DNA of 64,000 bases, from contig JBITNC010000001.1 of NCBI GenBank assembly GCA_050084985.1, forward strand, positions 121,830,001 through 121,894,000, read 5' to 3'. A program made the position numbers and the translations under genes. Origin of the DNA: Nageia nagi. Lineage: Eukaryota > Pinophyta. The stretch's first letter is position 1. Each line of letters starts with the position of its first letter. The notes beneath the pieces are model-generated. The model was not told where the DNA came from. It worked only from the letters and a program-made list of their open reading frames with translations, and searched no databases. This document shows, piece after piece, positions 12,590 to 24,010 of this stretch.

Positions 12590-13100
12590 ATAATTTTTAG
12601 CTCATTTGGAGTAATTTTAGCTACTAAAAATGCTTACCCAATAGAAATGATGCTTACTCGATGGGATTCAGGTGTTATTTTACATAGTCAACTTCAAATA
12701 CCCGTATCTCCAAAAATACAAGTCTAAATTAGTTGATTATTTTTGCATATGGTTAGTAATGAATTAAGGAATATATGGTCCAATTTATAGGTCATTTATA
12801 GAGACATTTATAACTAAAAATGCTTACCCAATGGGATTCCTATGTTTATTCACAAAGCCAAATCTAAAACATTATATCTCCCAAACTACGACTCCATTTG
12901 ATGTGATTCATTTTGAAGATGGTTAATAGTGAAACATATAATATACTATAAAACTTTTAGATCATTTGAAATAGTATAAGTATACCAATAAAAATGTTTA
13001 TGATTGGATATGGTTTACCTAATGGAGAAGAGGCTTACCTGATTAGTCAAATAAAAAAGGTCATATGTTTCAAAATATATAACTATTTAACCTCATTTGT
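12590..13100 (+). repeat. Three diverged tandem copies of a 170-190-bp unit, LTR-like
   Basis: The sequence actaaaaatgcttacccaat at 12622 recurs at 12813 and, more diverged, at about 12984 (accaataaaaatgttta). Each unit has the same order: a 'ggtcattt' block, this motif, 'cacaaagccaa', a 'tatctcc' block and 'agatggttaatagtgaa'. Such subrepeats occur in long gypsy LTRs, so this may be the core of an LTR whose ends I cannot place (inference). Confidence 0.6.
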
Positions 13101-14320
13101 AAAGTGTTGGAAAGGTATTTATGTCAGCTATCTCTTGCAAAAAAGTTAGAGTATTGGAATAAGTAAAATAAGGATAGTTAAGCCAATATAACTATGGACT
13201 AATTTCCAATATGTTGAACAAGAGTTCCACTCATCAGGTAAGCCTTGGAATTTTTTGGGTAAGTTTTTAACCTATCAAGTAACGTTAATGTTCATCAGAT
13301 AGGTATTGGTGGGTAAAATTTAAGTTGTTTTGATAAGCTTTCATCAGGTAAGCTAGATATTTTTTGGATAATACTTTATATTATTGAGTAACAATACCTC
13401 TTATCAAATAAGATCCTTTTATGTAGAATAATGTTGTTTGTTACCAAGTAAGTGATATTTTTATTGGATGAGTCCTTATAATTTAGAATAAGTATAATAT
13501 CAATTGGATGATCATGTCAATTGTTAAGAAAGGTGTATGTCATATTTTATATGGGATACATGTAGAATTTTGTAACAAGAATAGTATGCAATCATAGGTG
13601 GCATCTAACATTAAGAATTATTTTGAGAATAATCATGTCTATTTTCTGACCCAAATTAATTTTCTTATTTTTCATCATTTCTTAAATATTATACCATGTG
13701 AAGATACCTTATACAATGTAATGCATGGGATTAAAGCTATTATTTTTGTTCATCATGGATGGTTGCAGTGTTGTTTATTAAAAAGGGAAGAAGGCTATGT
13801 CTTGGGATCTTTATTAGTCAATCAAGCTAGCTAGGTATGTTTCATGGTGTCTACTTAGGATTTTCACTCAATTTTTCAGCCTTGTTGTATCTTTTGTTCA
13901 CCATTTTTGAAGCATTTGTTATGTTATTTTCAAGAAATATTTCAGAGAAGTAGGTTATCTTCTAGTCATCTTGCATCTAAGTTTCAAGTAGTATAGGTTA
14001 GCTAGAAGTATTTTTTCCAAACATTGTCATATTATTAGGGCAATCTAATATGGTTATAATCAAGAAATAAATTGGATATTGTATTTTTCGTGCAATATGA
14101 TGATGTATGGTTACAATATTTCAATGGCATTTCCTTTGTTATATTTTCCTAAGATTATGTGATGTGTTGTTGTCTATGCTTCATTTATTATTATAGGTAT
14201 CAAATAGTTAATGAATGCTTCTTCTACATTATTCAATATATGAATTTCATAATATGTTTTTGTTTAGTGATTAAAAATGGGTTCAATCTTCTCCTTCATT
14301 CTTTTTTAATGCTTATTTAA
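13101..14320. other. AT-rich spacer with repeated atcaggtaag motifs
   Basis: Between 13205 and 13460 the motif (c)atcaggtaagc and variants such as atcaagtaac and ccaagtaagt recur about seven times. The rest of the stretch has no sustained gene. An open frame at 13598-13834 has no recognisable protein character. Confidence 0.35.
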
Positions 14321-14321
14321 C

Positions 14322-14392
14322 TCTATGATACAGTGGATAAGGCATCAATATGCACTATAGCTTAGCTTGGTTAGATGTATCAAGTCCTTTTT
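14322..14392 (+). repeat. tRNA-like sequence, possible SINE head
   Basis: TGATACAGTGG at 14326-14336 resembles an RNA polymerase III A box and GTATCAAGTCC at 14377-14387 a B box, 51 bp apart. A T-run follows at about 14388. A tRNA-like B-box sequence on the opposite strand (gattgaacttggg) lies at about 14472-14484. Neither folds convincingly by eye into a cloverleaf, so this is at most a tRNA-derived relic. Confidence 0.25.
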
Positions 14393-14715
14393 TCTCTAAA
14401 AAAATAATTATTTCCCTTTGAATAGAATAAAAATCAATGATCTCAAAGCTTAACATGTTTTTTTTAATAGAGATTGAACTTGGGTTACAATCCTAGGCCA
14501 ATTGATTGATCAATAGGTCTAGTTTCATTATCATTTATTCTAGACTTCCTAAAAAGGAGGTTAGAGCCATATAATCTCACATACCTTTTGAAACATAGGA
14601 GGATTAGCACTTGCTGACATTCATTTGAAAGCCTATTTCAAATGGGTGTTAATATTTTTCATAATAATTACTTTCTCTATCTAGCAATTTATCTTGATCT
14701 AAAACCCTAAGTTTT

Positions 14716-15978
14716 TTGGAGGAAATTAATCTCTTGGTTGTATTTGTTACATACTTGGACAATATCCCTAATCACCTAAAAGAAAATATAGTTATCATTG
14801 ATCCTACTATGATCACATTTTACAATGATATCTTTAGGAAAAATGCCAGTGAGGATGCTAGAGAACAAACACCAAAGAGTATTTCTAAATATCAAGGACA
14901 AAACTAAGTGTTAGTTGCAAACCTAGATAGATGATTGAATAATATGGAAAGAGGAAGAAGTGGATCTATTAATAGTGAAAGTAGTAAGATCCACTCATTA
15001 ATGGAATAAGAAATAATATTTTGATAGGTGAACAATAATATCTAAAGATTAAAGAATTTAATGGAGAAGGTAATCCAAATTTCCACATCCAAGGATTTGA
15101 GTACACCATAGAGCTCAAATGTGAAATAAATGATAACCTTAAGCTAAAATATGTCACACTCAATTTGATCGATGGGGATAAGAAATGGTTCCATGGTTTA
15201 GATGTTGCATCAAAAGCATCTTACACTCAGTTGAAGGATTGTTTAGGAACCATTTTAAATACAATATCTAGAAACCCTTTAGTCTTTTGGATCTGATGAC
15301 TTGCAAGCAAGGAGAAATTGAAATGTTGGAGAAATTTGTTGCAAGATATAAAAAGGTATGGAGATATTTAAGTGTACTCTTATTAAGAAATATTTTTTTG
15401 AAGTATTCCTTGAGAGTATTTTTCCCAAGTTAAAATGTATGTTTCTACTTTTCAAAAATCAAAGTCTCATGTATTTGACCTCTAATTTGATTAAATATGA
15501 AAGAGCATTAGTACAAATGAAAAAATTTAATGCAATGGTAATTATTACAAAGACAATGAAAAGAGGTTATTTCACAAGAAAGAATATAATAAAGTAAATG
15601 TAGCTAATAAAAGAAAAAAAGAAGCACTAAAAGATCAGATAAAATTATAAGAAATTCATTTAACTATAACTCAACCCAAGGAAAATATTTGAGGATTGTA
15701 TGAGAGAGGTTTAATTCAAAGGATTAAAGCAAACAAATTTAAAAATACTAATGAAAATGCATATTGGTATAGGCCTAATACATAATGTGGATATCATCAG
15801 GTAAAAAGACATCATTCTAATAATTATTATGAATTAAAGAAAAGTTGAAATGAGCTCATACAAAGTGGAAAAGCTATGTATGTTAATGAGAAAATAACTA
15901 TCACATCCAATGGAATTGAGACTTATCAATTGATCAACATGATAAATATGGTCATTCATGATGAAGAAAAAAGAGGAA
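14716..15978 (+). pseudogene. Ty3/gypsy element B: gag remnant
   Basis: Plus-strand Gag of a second Ty3/gypsy element. A first open piece at 14716-14907 contains FRKNASEDAREQTPKS. At about 15040-15290 a frame reads KIKEFNGEGNPNFHIQGFEY and on through the Gag core. At about 15310-15360 another frame gives KQGEIEMLEKFVARYKKV, the conserved Gag helix. A degenerate knuckle (CGYHQVKRHHSNNYYELK) lies at about 15785-15845, and INMVIHDEEK at about 15935-15970. Several frameshifts and stops are present. The sequence matches element A's Gag block by block. It is cut at 15983/15984 by the copia element and resumes at 21353. Confidence 0.8.
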
Positions 15979-15983
15979 GAGGA

Positions 15984-16472
15984 TGTTGCAAAAACCTTGT
16001 TAGGATCCAAAATTTAAGGTCCAAAAATCAAATTTTGCACTTACTAACAAAATGTAGACCCCCACTACATTTGGAGATAAATATGATCATATTTTTAAAA
16101 TGTCCCACCTAATGCATTGTGTTTTAGCCTATCAATTTTTAGGCACTTTTGGTGAATTGCCAAGTAGTTTAACTTTTTTTATCTCATTTTCTAGTTCATT
16201 TTGCTTACTATTTTCAATTGGTTAGCATTGAGATGTATAAATAAGTGTTTTAAACTTGTATTTTGGTTGGATTGTGAAATCATTTGGTGTAACTTGTAAA
16301 TTTCACCCTGTATTGTAAAGCAAACTATTTGACAAAATGTCATAATAAGAATTCCACTTTATTTTCTAGATATATGTTAATTTTCAAATTATGTAATGCA
16401 ATTGTGAACGTAAAGTGAATGTTTGATGATTCTATAAGTGTTTTTCTTTATGATAAAGTGATTAGAACTTCA
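15984..16472 (+). repeat. 5' LTR of the nested copia element
   Basis: Begins TGTTGCAAAA and ends TTCA, 489 bp. It matches the 3' LTR along its length except for a stretch of about 70 bp missing after position ~16110. A TATA box (TATAAATA) is at 16236-16243, about half way, as expected for the U3/R promoter. Confidence 0.9.
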
Positions 16473-16475
16473 TTT

Positions 16476-16487
16476 TGGTATCAAAGC
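16476..16487 (+). promoter_or_regulatory. Copia primer binding site (initiator Met tRNA type)
   Basis: TGGTATCAAAGC lies 3 bp after the 5' LTR and differs at one base from TGGTATCAGAGC, the sequence complementary to the 3' end of plant initiator-Met tRNA. Confidence 0.88.
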
Positions 16488-16596
16488 AAATTGATCCATA
16501 TTGATTTTTTTAGGTTTAAAAATTTATGGGTATTTTGCAAAAGTATTAGGAAAAAAATTCTTTTGCAAATCCAAGTTGTGTTGAAGACCTGCTATC

Positions 16597-17465
16597 ATGG
16601 AAAATAACTCAAACTCAATACCAATATTGGAATTTGATGGATCAAATTATGAATATTGGAGCATCTAAATGATAACTCTCTTGGAAGGTAAAGACTTGTG
16701 GAACATTATTGAACATGGATACAAAGAGCCAAATGATTGGAGTGTTTTGAGTGAAGATACAAAGAAGGAAACCAACGAGAAGAAGAAGAAGAACTTTTTG
16801 GCTTTATCACATATCCAAGTTTCTCTTTATAAGAGCATTTTTCCAAGAATTTTAGCCCATATAACTACTATTGATGTGTGGAAAGCTTGAAAAAAGGATA
16901 CTAAGGAATTGTCAAAGTGAAGGAGGTGAAGCTTCAAACCCTTAGCAAGATTTTGAGAATCTCACACAATATGAGAATGAGAGTGTGGGTGATTATTATG
17001 TAAGGGTGAAGGAGATAGTGAACAAAATGGTCACCCTTGGTGATGATTTGGATAAAGCCTTGGTAATTAAAAAGGTATTGAGGATTTTATTACCAAAATG
17101 GGATAATGAGGCTCTTTTAATTGAACAAACCAAAGATCTTTCCACTATAGAGTTTGATCAATTGGTTGGATCTATCACATCTTAAGAAGAGAGATTTTTT
17201 ATAAGGTACAATGTTGGTACAAGTGAAGAACAAGCATTATTAACAAGAGAGAATAACAATACTAGTGGAAAAGGTCAAGGTAGAGGCTCTAGAGGTAGAG
17301 ATAAAAATGAAAGAGGAGGAAGAAGAGGTCAAGGTAGATGGCAACTAAGCCAATAGTGTAAGTGCAAGTACTAGAGGGAGATATAGTACAAGAGGTAGAG
17401 GAAGAGATAAAAGGAATGTGTAATGCTACCATTGTAATAAATTTGTCTATTATAAGAGAGAATAT
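16597..17465 (+). pseudogene. Copia gag, decayed
   Basis: Gag starts at the ATG at 16597 (MENNSNSIPILEFDGSNYEY), typical of copia Gag. The UBN2-type Gag body follows in two open pieces (16669-16890 and 16985-17185). A basic Gly/Arg-rich tail (about 17260-17400, GQGRGSRGRDKNERGGRRG) precedes a zinc knuckle at about 17424-17465, which reads CYHCNKFVYYKREY. The two first Cys remain, but the Gly-His pair and last Cys of CX2CX4HX4C are lost. Internal stops at about 16665, 16890 and 17185 confirm decay. Confidence 0.85.
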
Positions 17466-17498
17466 AGACTAAAATAAGCCTCTCAACACAATCGATCA

Positions 17499-17999
17499 GT
17501 GAATTATGGGGAAGAAGATTCCTATAAAAAAATGTCTTATTTCTTTCTATTGTCCATGAGGAGAATCATGGAGCCAAAGCACTTCTTTCATAAGAAGAAG
17601 ATAATGAAACTTGGGGTTTTAGATAGTGGTTGTTACCACTACATGAATAGAATGAAGGAGCTTTTATCATCTCTTGATCATTCCTTTAATTCTATCATCA
17701 AACTTGGGGATGAAAAACTCTTGGAGGTGATTACAAAGGGGAACATGTTGGTTCCTACTAAGAAAGGTACAATGAAGGTAAAAAGTATTTATTTTTCTCC
17801 TTATTTGAAACAATATATTTTGAGTATTAGACAAATGCTAGAAAACAATTATAAATTGGTTATTGAAGATAAAATGCACAAGATCTATGATAAGAATAGA
17901 GATGGAAGGCTTTTCACTATAGTAAAAAAGAATAAAAATAAGATTTTTTTCATCAAATTTGTAGAGCAATGGCGTAGGTTTTGCTTGTGTGATCATTGA
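17499..17999 (+). pseudogene. Copia aspartic protease region
   Basis: The frame contains VLDSGCYHYM at about 17617-17645, the retroviral-type aspartic protease active site (D-S-G), where plant copia proteins usually have DSGCS/T-H. A beta-rich stretch with IKLGDEKLLEV and VPTKKGTMKVKSIYF follows, as normal for this domain. The active-site triad is intact here, but Gag upstream and integrase downstream are in other frames. Confidence 0.85.
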
Positions 18000-18775
18000 T
18001 GATAGTACTAATTTATGGTATTTGAGGTTTGGCCATGTGAAATTTCAAAGTTTAAAATTTTTTTCTCCACTTATTTATGGTTTGTTGAAGGTCCAAGATA
18101 CTAATAAAGTGTGTGAAGGGTATGCTCTTGGAAAGCATGCAAGGGGGAATTTTCCAAAGAATGAAGCATGGAAGGCACAATATTTTTAAATTGGTCCATA
18201 GTGATCTTTGTGCACTAGTGAAAACAAAAAGTATGGGTAAATATTCTTATTTTCTCACTTTTATTGATGATTTTTGCAAATATTATTGGGTATTATTTCT
18301 TAAACACAAAGATGAGGCATTTGAGTGCTTCAATATTTTTAAAACTAATGTTGAGAACCAAAGTGGGCATATCATTAACTTTTTAAGAACTAATCATGCT
18401 AGTGAGTTTTGTAGAGATTTTGACATTAAGAGGTAATTGAATTCACCATACACACCCCAACAAAATGGAGTGGCTGAAAGAAAGAACAAGACTTTGGTAG
18501 AGATGGCAAGGTGTATGATGCACACAAAAGGTTTGGGTAATTTTTATTGGGTTGAAGTTGTTCGAAAAGAAGCCAAGTGTAAAAAATTTTAAAATTTTTA
18601 GTTGTCTTACTTATATTTATGTGAATGATGAGCATAGAAAAAAGCTTAATTCTAAGAGTGAGAAGTGTATTTTGATTGGCTATAGTGAACACTCCAAAGC
18701 TTATAGATTTTTTGACCCAATTTATCACAAAGTTGTGGTGTCTAGAGATGTTATTTTTGATGAAAAGTGAAGTTG
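18000..18775 (+). pseudogene. Copia integrase with pre-integrase domain
   Basis: The pre-integrase zinc-binding domain starts with LWYLRFGHVKFQSLKFF (about 18016) and ends in the VCEGYALGKHARGNFPK segment. The expected second Cys of the HHCC motif appears to be Tyr. The integrase core follows with VHSDLCALVKT and YFLTFIDDFCKYYW (18190-18290), then LRTNHASEF at about 18385, where the second catalytic Asp of the DDE triad is Asn. A later frame (18552-18770) carries FSCLTYIYVNDEHRKKL and KCILIGYSEHSKAYRF, the C-terminal region. The stop at 18436 and frame changes make it non-functional. The minus-strand ORF at 18426-18866 is an antisense shadow. Confidence 0.87.
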
Positions 18776-19010
18776 GAAGTCTCAAAAATGCCAAAAGTTT
18801 ATTATTGATGATTGTATGTTTGAAGAGAATGCTTAAAATGACCAAGGAAGTGTTCATCCTAGCCATGTTTCACACAATCAAGTTCATCCCAGATTTGATC
18901 CCTCTTCACAAATGGGATCTTCAAGTGCATCTTCAAGTCTACAACATGGTTCTTCTTCACTTCCATCACCAAATGCAAGTGTAAATTAGTCAATAAATGG
19001 TAAAAGAGTA

Positions 19011-20534
19011 TTGAAAGATCAATATCCCTCTTTTCAAATGTTGGACCAAAAATTTTCAAGAAGGTTGACAAGAAGTCAACACAAGGAGCTTGATGCTAAT
19101 TTACAAAGGTTAGAAAATTTACAAATGTTAGGAGATGAAGACAATGGTGAGCCCAAAAGTGATGTGGTAAATTATTCTTTAATGGCTTATACTTCCAATG
19201 CTCATGTTTCTAGTTCTTCTATAGTTACTAAATTTAATGATTTTGAGCCTTCTTCTTTTGAACAAGCATGTTCTAACAAAGTGTGAATAAAGGATATGAA
19301 TGAGGACATTTCTTCTATTATCAAGAATGACACATGGGATTTATATGAGCTTCCCTAAAATAGGAAATGCATTAGATGTAAATGTATTTACAAGATCAAG
19401 AGAAATAGTGATGGTTCCATTGAAAGATACAAGTCAAGATTGGTTGCAAAAGGGTTCACACAAATGTATGGCATAGATTATGAGAAGATATTTGATCCTA
19501 TTGCAAGGTAAATGAAAATACAAATGGTACTTTCATTAGCTTCTTGAAATCATTGGTATGTGCATCACATGGATGTAAAGAGTGAATTCCTTAATGGATA
19601 TCTTGAAGAAGGAGAAGTTTATGTGGCACAACCTTAAGGTTTTGAGGTTCAAGGAAAAAATGATTAGGTTTATAGATTGAAAAAGGAATTATATGGGCTA
19701 AAGTAAGCTCCAAGATCTTGGTACACAAGAATCAATGACTACTTTCTCAAGTGTGGTTTCCAAATAAGCAAGAGTGAGCACACTTGGTACTACAAGAAGC
19801 AAGGTATTGAAATTCTACTTGTTTGTTTTTATGTAGATGATTTGTTGTTCATGGGAAGTAGTTCTTCATTTTGTGATTCTTTTAAAGCTAAGATGAAAAA
19901 AGAATTTAATATGACTGATATTGATTTGATGAGTTACTTCATAGGCATGGAAGTACATCAAACACATGATGATATTTTTCTTTACCATGCCAAATATGCT
20001 AGAGATATGTTGCAAAAATTTGGCATGAGTGAATGCAAACTATTAGCTGCTCCAATTGCACATGGAGAGATTTTATGTTTAGATGATGTGGTTAAAAAAG
20101 TAAATAAAATAGAGTATAGGAGCATTATGGAGATTTTAATGTTCCTTTATAACACAAGGCCAAATATATGCTATGGTGTATCTCTTTGTTCTAGGTACAT
20201 GGCTAATCCTTCTTACTTGCACTTGAAAGAAACTAAGAGAATCCTAAGGTATGTATGTGGTACAATAAATTTTGGCATACATTACTTCTCTACTAATAAT
20301 GTGAAGCTAGTTGGTTTTAGTGATAGTGATTCGAGGAGTAATCTTGATGATTGGAAGTCCACTAGTGATAATTGCTTCTCACTTGGTACAAGTTTGATTA
20401 CTTGGAGTTCTAAGAAGAAAATTATAGTAGCTTTATCTTCTACAAAAGTTGAATATATATCATTGACTTCAACTAGTGCACAAGCCTTATGGCTTCAAAA
20501 AGTTTTTGATGAGATAAGTGAGAAGAAGGAATAA
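19011..20534 (+). pseudogene. Copia reverse transcriptase and RNase H
   Basis: RT begins around 19290 and keeps HHMDVKSEFLNGYLEEGEVY (about 19565) and LYGLKxAPRSWY. It has an intact catalytic YVDDL at about 19830-19844. The open frame 19842-20534 carries FIGMEVHQTHDDIFLYHAKY, then the RNase H domain with GFSDSDSRSNLDDWKSTS and LSSTKVEYISLTSTSAQALW. RT uses the tRNA primer to copy element RNA and RNase H removes the template. Stops lie within the N-terminal RT half (for example about 19357, 19510, 19546 and 19635), so the protein cannot be made. The linker at 19011-19286 is Ser/Asn-rich and unconserved. Confidence 0.9.
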
Positions 20535-20772
20535 TTTATAACTCTTTTTTGTGATAACTAAAGTGCCATTAAGTTAGCGCCAAATCTAATCCACCATGTA
20601 TGTTTAAAACACTTTGATATCAAGTACAACATTATTAGAGACATGATGGATAAAAATTTGATCAAACTAAGGTATTGCAAGACAAAAGATAAAATTACTA
20701 ATATTTTTACAAAACAAGTTGCTAAATATTAGTTTTTGATGTTGAGAGACTTGATTTTCATCCCTCTCACCA

Positions 20773-20785
20773 TAAAGGGGGAGTA
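20773..20785 (+). promoter_or_regulatory. Copia polypurine tract
   Basis: TAAAGGGGGAGTA ends directly at the 3' LTR start (20786). It is the usual purine-rich primer for plus-strand DNA synthesis. Confidence 0.85.
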
Positions 20786-21347
20786 TGTTGCAAATAGACC
20801 TTGTTATGATCCAAAATTCAAGCTCCAAAAGTCAAATTTCATACTTACTGATAAAACACAACCCCCCACTATGTTTGGAGATAAAACATGATCAAGTTTT
20901 GGAAAAGTGCCCCCATTTTGAAGAAACACACCCACCTAGTGTGTTTAGGTTAAAATGCACCCACCCAATATGTCTAAGCTAAAACAAGACCACATTTTAG
21001 CCTACAAATTTTTGGGTAGTTTTGGTGAACTACCAAGTAGTTTAACTTCTTTTTCTTGCATTTTCTAGTTCATTTTGCTTACTATTTTCAATTGGGTAGC
21101 AATAGGATGTATAAATAATTTTTTCAAACTTGTATTTGGGTTGGATTATGGAATCATTTGGTGTAACTTGTAAATTGCACCCTATACTTGTAAAGTAAAC
21201 TATTTGACTAAATGTCATAGTAAGAATTCCACTTTATTTTCTAAATTTGTGTAAATTTTTGAATTATGTAATGCAACTATGAATGTTGGGTGAATGTTTG
21301 ATGATTCTATAAGTGTTTTTGTTTATGATAAAGTGATTAAAAATTTA
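20786..21347 (+). repeat. 3' LTR of the nested copia element
   Basis: Begins TGTTGCAAAT and ends TTTA (CA decayed to TA), 562 bp. TATA box TATAAATA at 21110-21117. Compared with the 5' LTR it keeps about 70 extra bases (about 20905-20985) containing two near-repeats of the type cccacc(t/c)a(g/a)tgtgt. Confidence 0.9.
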
Positions 21348-21352
21348 GAGGA

Positions 21353-22860
21353 ATATAATGTTTCTATAAGGGGAAGAAAAAGAGATATGGTTGAATTTCT
21401 TGAATAAGTTAACATGATCAAGTTTGATGATGAAGAGAACCCTCGTAAAGATTTCATATATCAAATCCTTGACTAGCATATTAAGTTGAAGATGTGTGGA
21501 AAACTAATAAAATATATGCTAGTATATATTGTATCAGTTTTGAACATCTACACCCTCAAGTTCTTAAAAAACATTTAATGGAAAATGGATCCAAAGATGA
21601 AGAATACATCCACATTGATCAAATTTTTTGGAAATATATAAAAATAGTGTGTTGTCAACATCTATATCCTAGTACATCTTGGAACCAAAATTGTGAAAAC
21701 TAAAACTTGTGTCAAGGATGGAAAGTTTCCATATAACATCCTCTTAGGAAGGTCTTAGATCAATGAAATGAATGTTATACTTTCATATTTGCACCAATTC
21801 CTAAAACTTGAACATGAAGGAAAAGTATATATAATTCTCATAGATGAAGATCAAAGTACATTATAGTGTAAATAAAAACCTTACATTATTATTCAAAATT
21901 AATTGATCAAAGAAGAAAAATACTAGAAGGAAGTTATTGAGATTGATATGGAAACAAAAAATTTAGGATACATCCCTAAGAATGCCATGAAATAATTGGG
22001 GTAAGGATGGATAAAAATAACTATATTTATTATTTTAACATCATATCCTTTTCATAATATCAACCAACAAGTTCCAAATTGGTGGTAAAAAATAAATGCA
22101 ATGGCATCGCTAGAGGAAATCCTAGCAAGTTTGTCACAAAAATAGATAAAGGAAAGTATTTTCTATAAGGATCTATCTCTTCTCATATTTATGTTGTTGT
22201 ATTCAATAATGATAATATAATCCTAGATATCATGGGATTTATATATAAGTTCCTAGTATAAAGCATATAGAGGCAAGTGAAAAGTTTATTTTCATCCACA
22301 TGCATATGCATATTTCAATGAGGAAATAGATGGTGATGAAGATATAGCAAGTTTCCCCCTACTATACTAGTTATTTTTTTATTTTATCATTAAAATGAGG
22401 ACTAAAAATAAATAGCTAGGTAGGGGGATGTGTTTTTTCCCCAAGAAAAGGTTGATTCAAAAATATTAGCAAGGTTCATTTAATTGCCAATTCTATCTCA
22501 TTTGAATGATGAGTTGATCATGCTCATTGAGGAGAGCAATGGACATTGATATTGGCTCAAAAAGTGATCCTAAGTTAGTTAAGATAAGATCATGGATTGA
22601 TCAAGAAGAAAATAAATAATATAACACCTTCCTTAGATAGTTTAGGGATTATTTTCTTGGGTATATAAATATATCATAGGGATTGATCCAAATTTATGGT
22701 TCACAATCTGATAATCAAGGGTGGTATAAACTAGTTCATCAAGGGAAAAGGAAGATAAAACTAAGAATTAAGCTATTAGTCAAGAAGGAAATATAAAATA
22801 TGCATATTTTAGGTTTCATATATACTATCTACTACTTTCCTTAGTTATCTCATGTTGTTA
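21353..22860 (+). pseudogene. Gypsy element B: protease region and pre-RT linker
   Basis: Element B resumes after the copia 3' target repeat. In the plus strand at about 21690-21860 one frame reads KTKTCVKDGKFPYNILLGRS, then INEMNVILSYLHQFLKLEHE after a stop. This is the end of the gypsy retropepsin domain, where plant elements conserve a LLGRxW motif. The Trp codon is now a stop. The active-site part (D-S/T-G) is not recognisable. From 21870 to 22860 the sequence is frame-broken linker with few readable pieces, for example SFPPTILVIFLF-like noise, and I assign it by position only. Confidence 0.65.
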
Positions 22861-24010
22861 CAACCATGAAGCCAACTAGAGAAGTTAGATTTTGTATTGA
22901 TTTTAAGGATCTCAATAAGCCCTTCCCTAAACATTATTTTCCCCTTACAAATATTTATATGATTATAACTAAATTAATGGTTATAAAACCCCATCATTTA
23001 TATATGGATTCTCAAGATACTATCATATCAACATCAATAAGGATGATCAACACAATACTACTCTGTACACTCCATGGGACACATTTTATTACAAAGTTAT
23101 GCATTTTAGTTTGAAGAATGTAGGGGGAACCTATCAAAGAGAAAAGGTTACCATGTTTCATGACATTATTCATCATTTCCCTAAGGTTTATGTGGATTGT
23201 ATCTTATAAAAATCAATCATTTGGCAAATTTGAGAGTAATATTTGAAAGGATGAGGAAGCACAATCTCAAGCTCAAGCCTTAGAAATATATCTTTGGAGT
23301 TTCAAGTTGAAATCTTATTGGATTTACTATCTCAAGGAGAGGAATAGAATTTGTTCCAAATAAAGTAAGGGAAACCATGGAAATTTCCCTCCAAATAACC
23401 TCAAGATACTAAAAAGTTTCTTAGGAAAACTATAGTCCATAAGAAAATTAATTGGCCAACTTGCTAATAAATATTTTTCCTTCTCACATTTGCTTAAGAA
23501 AAATGAGAAATTAATTTGGGATGAAATGTGCCAATAAGCATTTGAGAATATAAAAATGTATATCTTTACCCCTCATGTTTTAGCCCCTCTTGATGATATT
23601 AGGTATTTAAACCTGTATATTTTAACTATAATCAAAGCCTTGGGGAAATGTTAGCTCAAAAAGAAGGTGATGACAAGGAAATAGAAATCTACTACATCAT
23701 CAAGATATTAGTATTTATGAGATCATGTATAATCCAATTGAGAATATTTTATCTACTATTATTTTTGCAACTAATAAATTGAGGTATTACATGCTTGAGA
23801 ATATGACATATGTAATTTCTCAAGTTGATCCCCTAAGGTACCTTCTCTTAAAAGCTCATATTCATGGTAGAGCTTCTAAATGGATAATGTTTTTTTAGGA
23901 ATTTTATTAATTATTCATTAATAAAAAATTATTAAAAGGAAAATTTATAGTTGATTTTATTATTGAGATTACATGTAATGATTCTACTCCTCAAGGAAAT
24001 GCATAGTGGC
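22861..24010 (+). pseudogene. Gypsy element B: reverse transcriptase and first RNase H
   Basis: RT starts near 22866 with KPTREVRFCIDFKDLNKPFP. The catalytic box at 23189-23200 reads YVDC instead of YVDD, so the second metal-binding Asp is lost. Downstream frames carry SFLRKLxSIRKLIGQLANKY and HLLKKNEKLIWDEM (the RT/RNase H connection). The RNase H domain follows at about 23640-23990: MYNPIENIL, KLRYYMLENMTYVISQVDPL and LKGKFIVDFIIEIT. Many stops and frameshifts. The order after protease and before integrase is that of Ty3/gypsy. Confidence 0.85.

Larger units (their letters stand above)
15979..21352 (+). mobile_element. Complete Ty1/copia retrotransposon nested in gypsy element B, with 5-bp target duplication
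   Basis: Two direct LTRs (15984-16472 and 20786-21347) flank a primer binding site, a full set of decayed gag-pol domains and a polypurine tract. The 5-bp GAGGA lies immediately outside both LTRs (15979-15983 and 21348-21352), a perfect target duplication. The insertion falls between the Gag knuckle and the protease region of element B. Domain order is Gag, protease, integrase, RT, RNase H, which is the copia order (integrase before RT). Stops and frameshifts occur throughout, so the element is dead, and the LTRs are visibly diverged, so the insertion is old. Confidence 0.93.

Noticed and set aside
11797-14480. Possible LTR from TGTAACACCC (about 11799) to GGGTTACA (about 14479)
   Set aside because: The ends match only partly, and the flanking five bases (AAACT and ATCCT) do not form a target duplication.
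18426-18866. 146-codon minus-strand ORF
   Set aside because: Antisense to the copia integrase, which has clear motifs on the plus strand.
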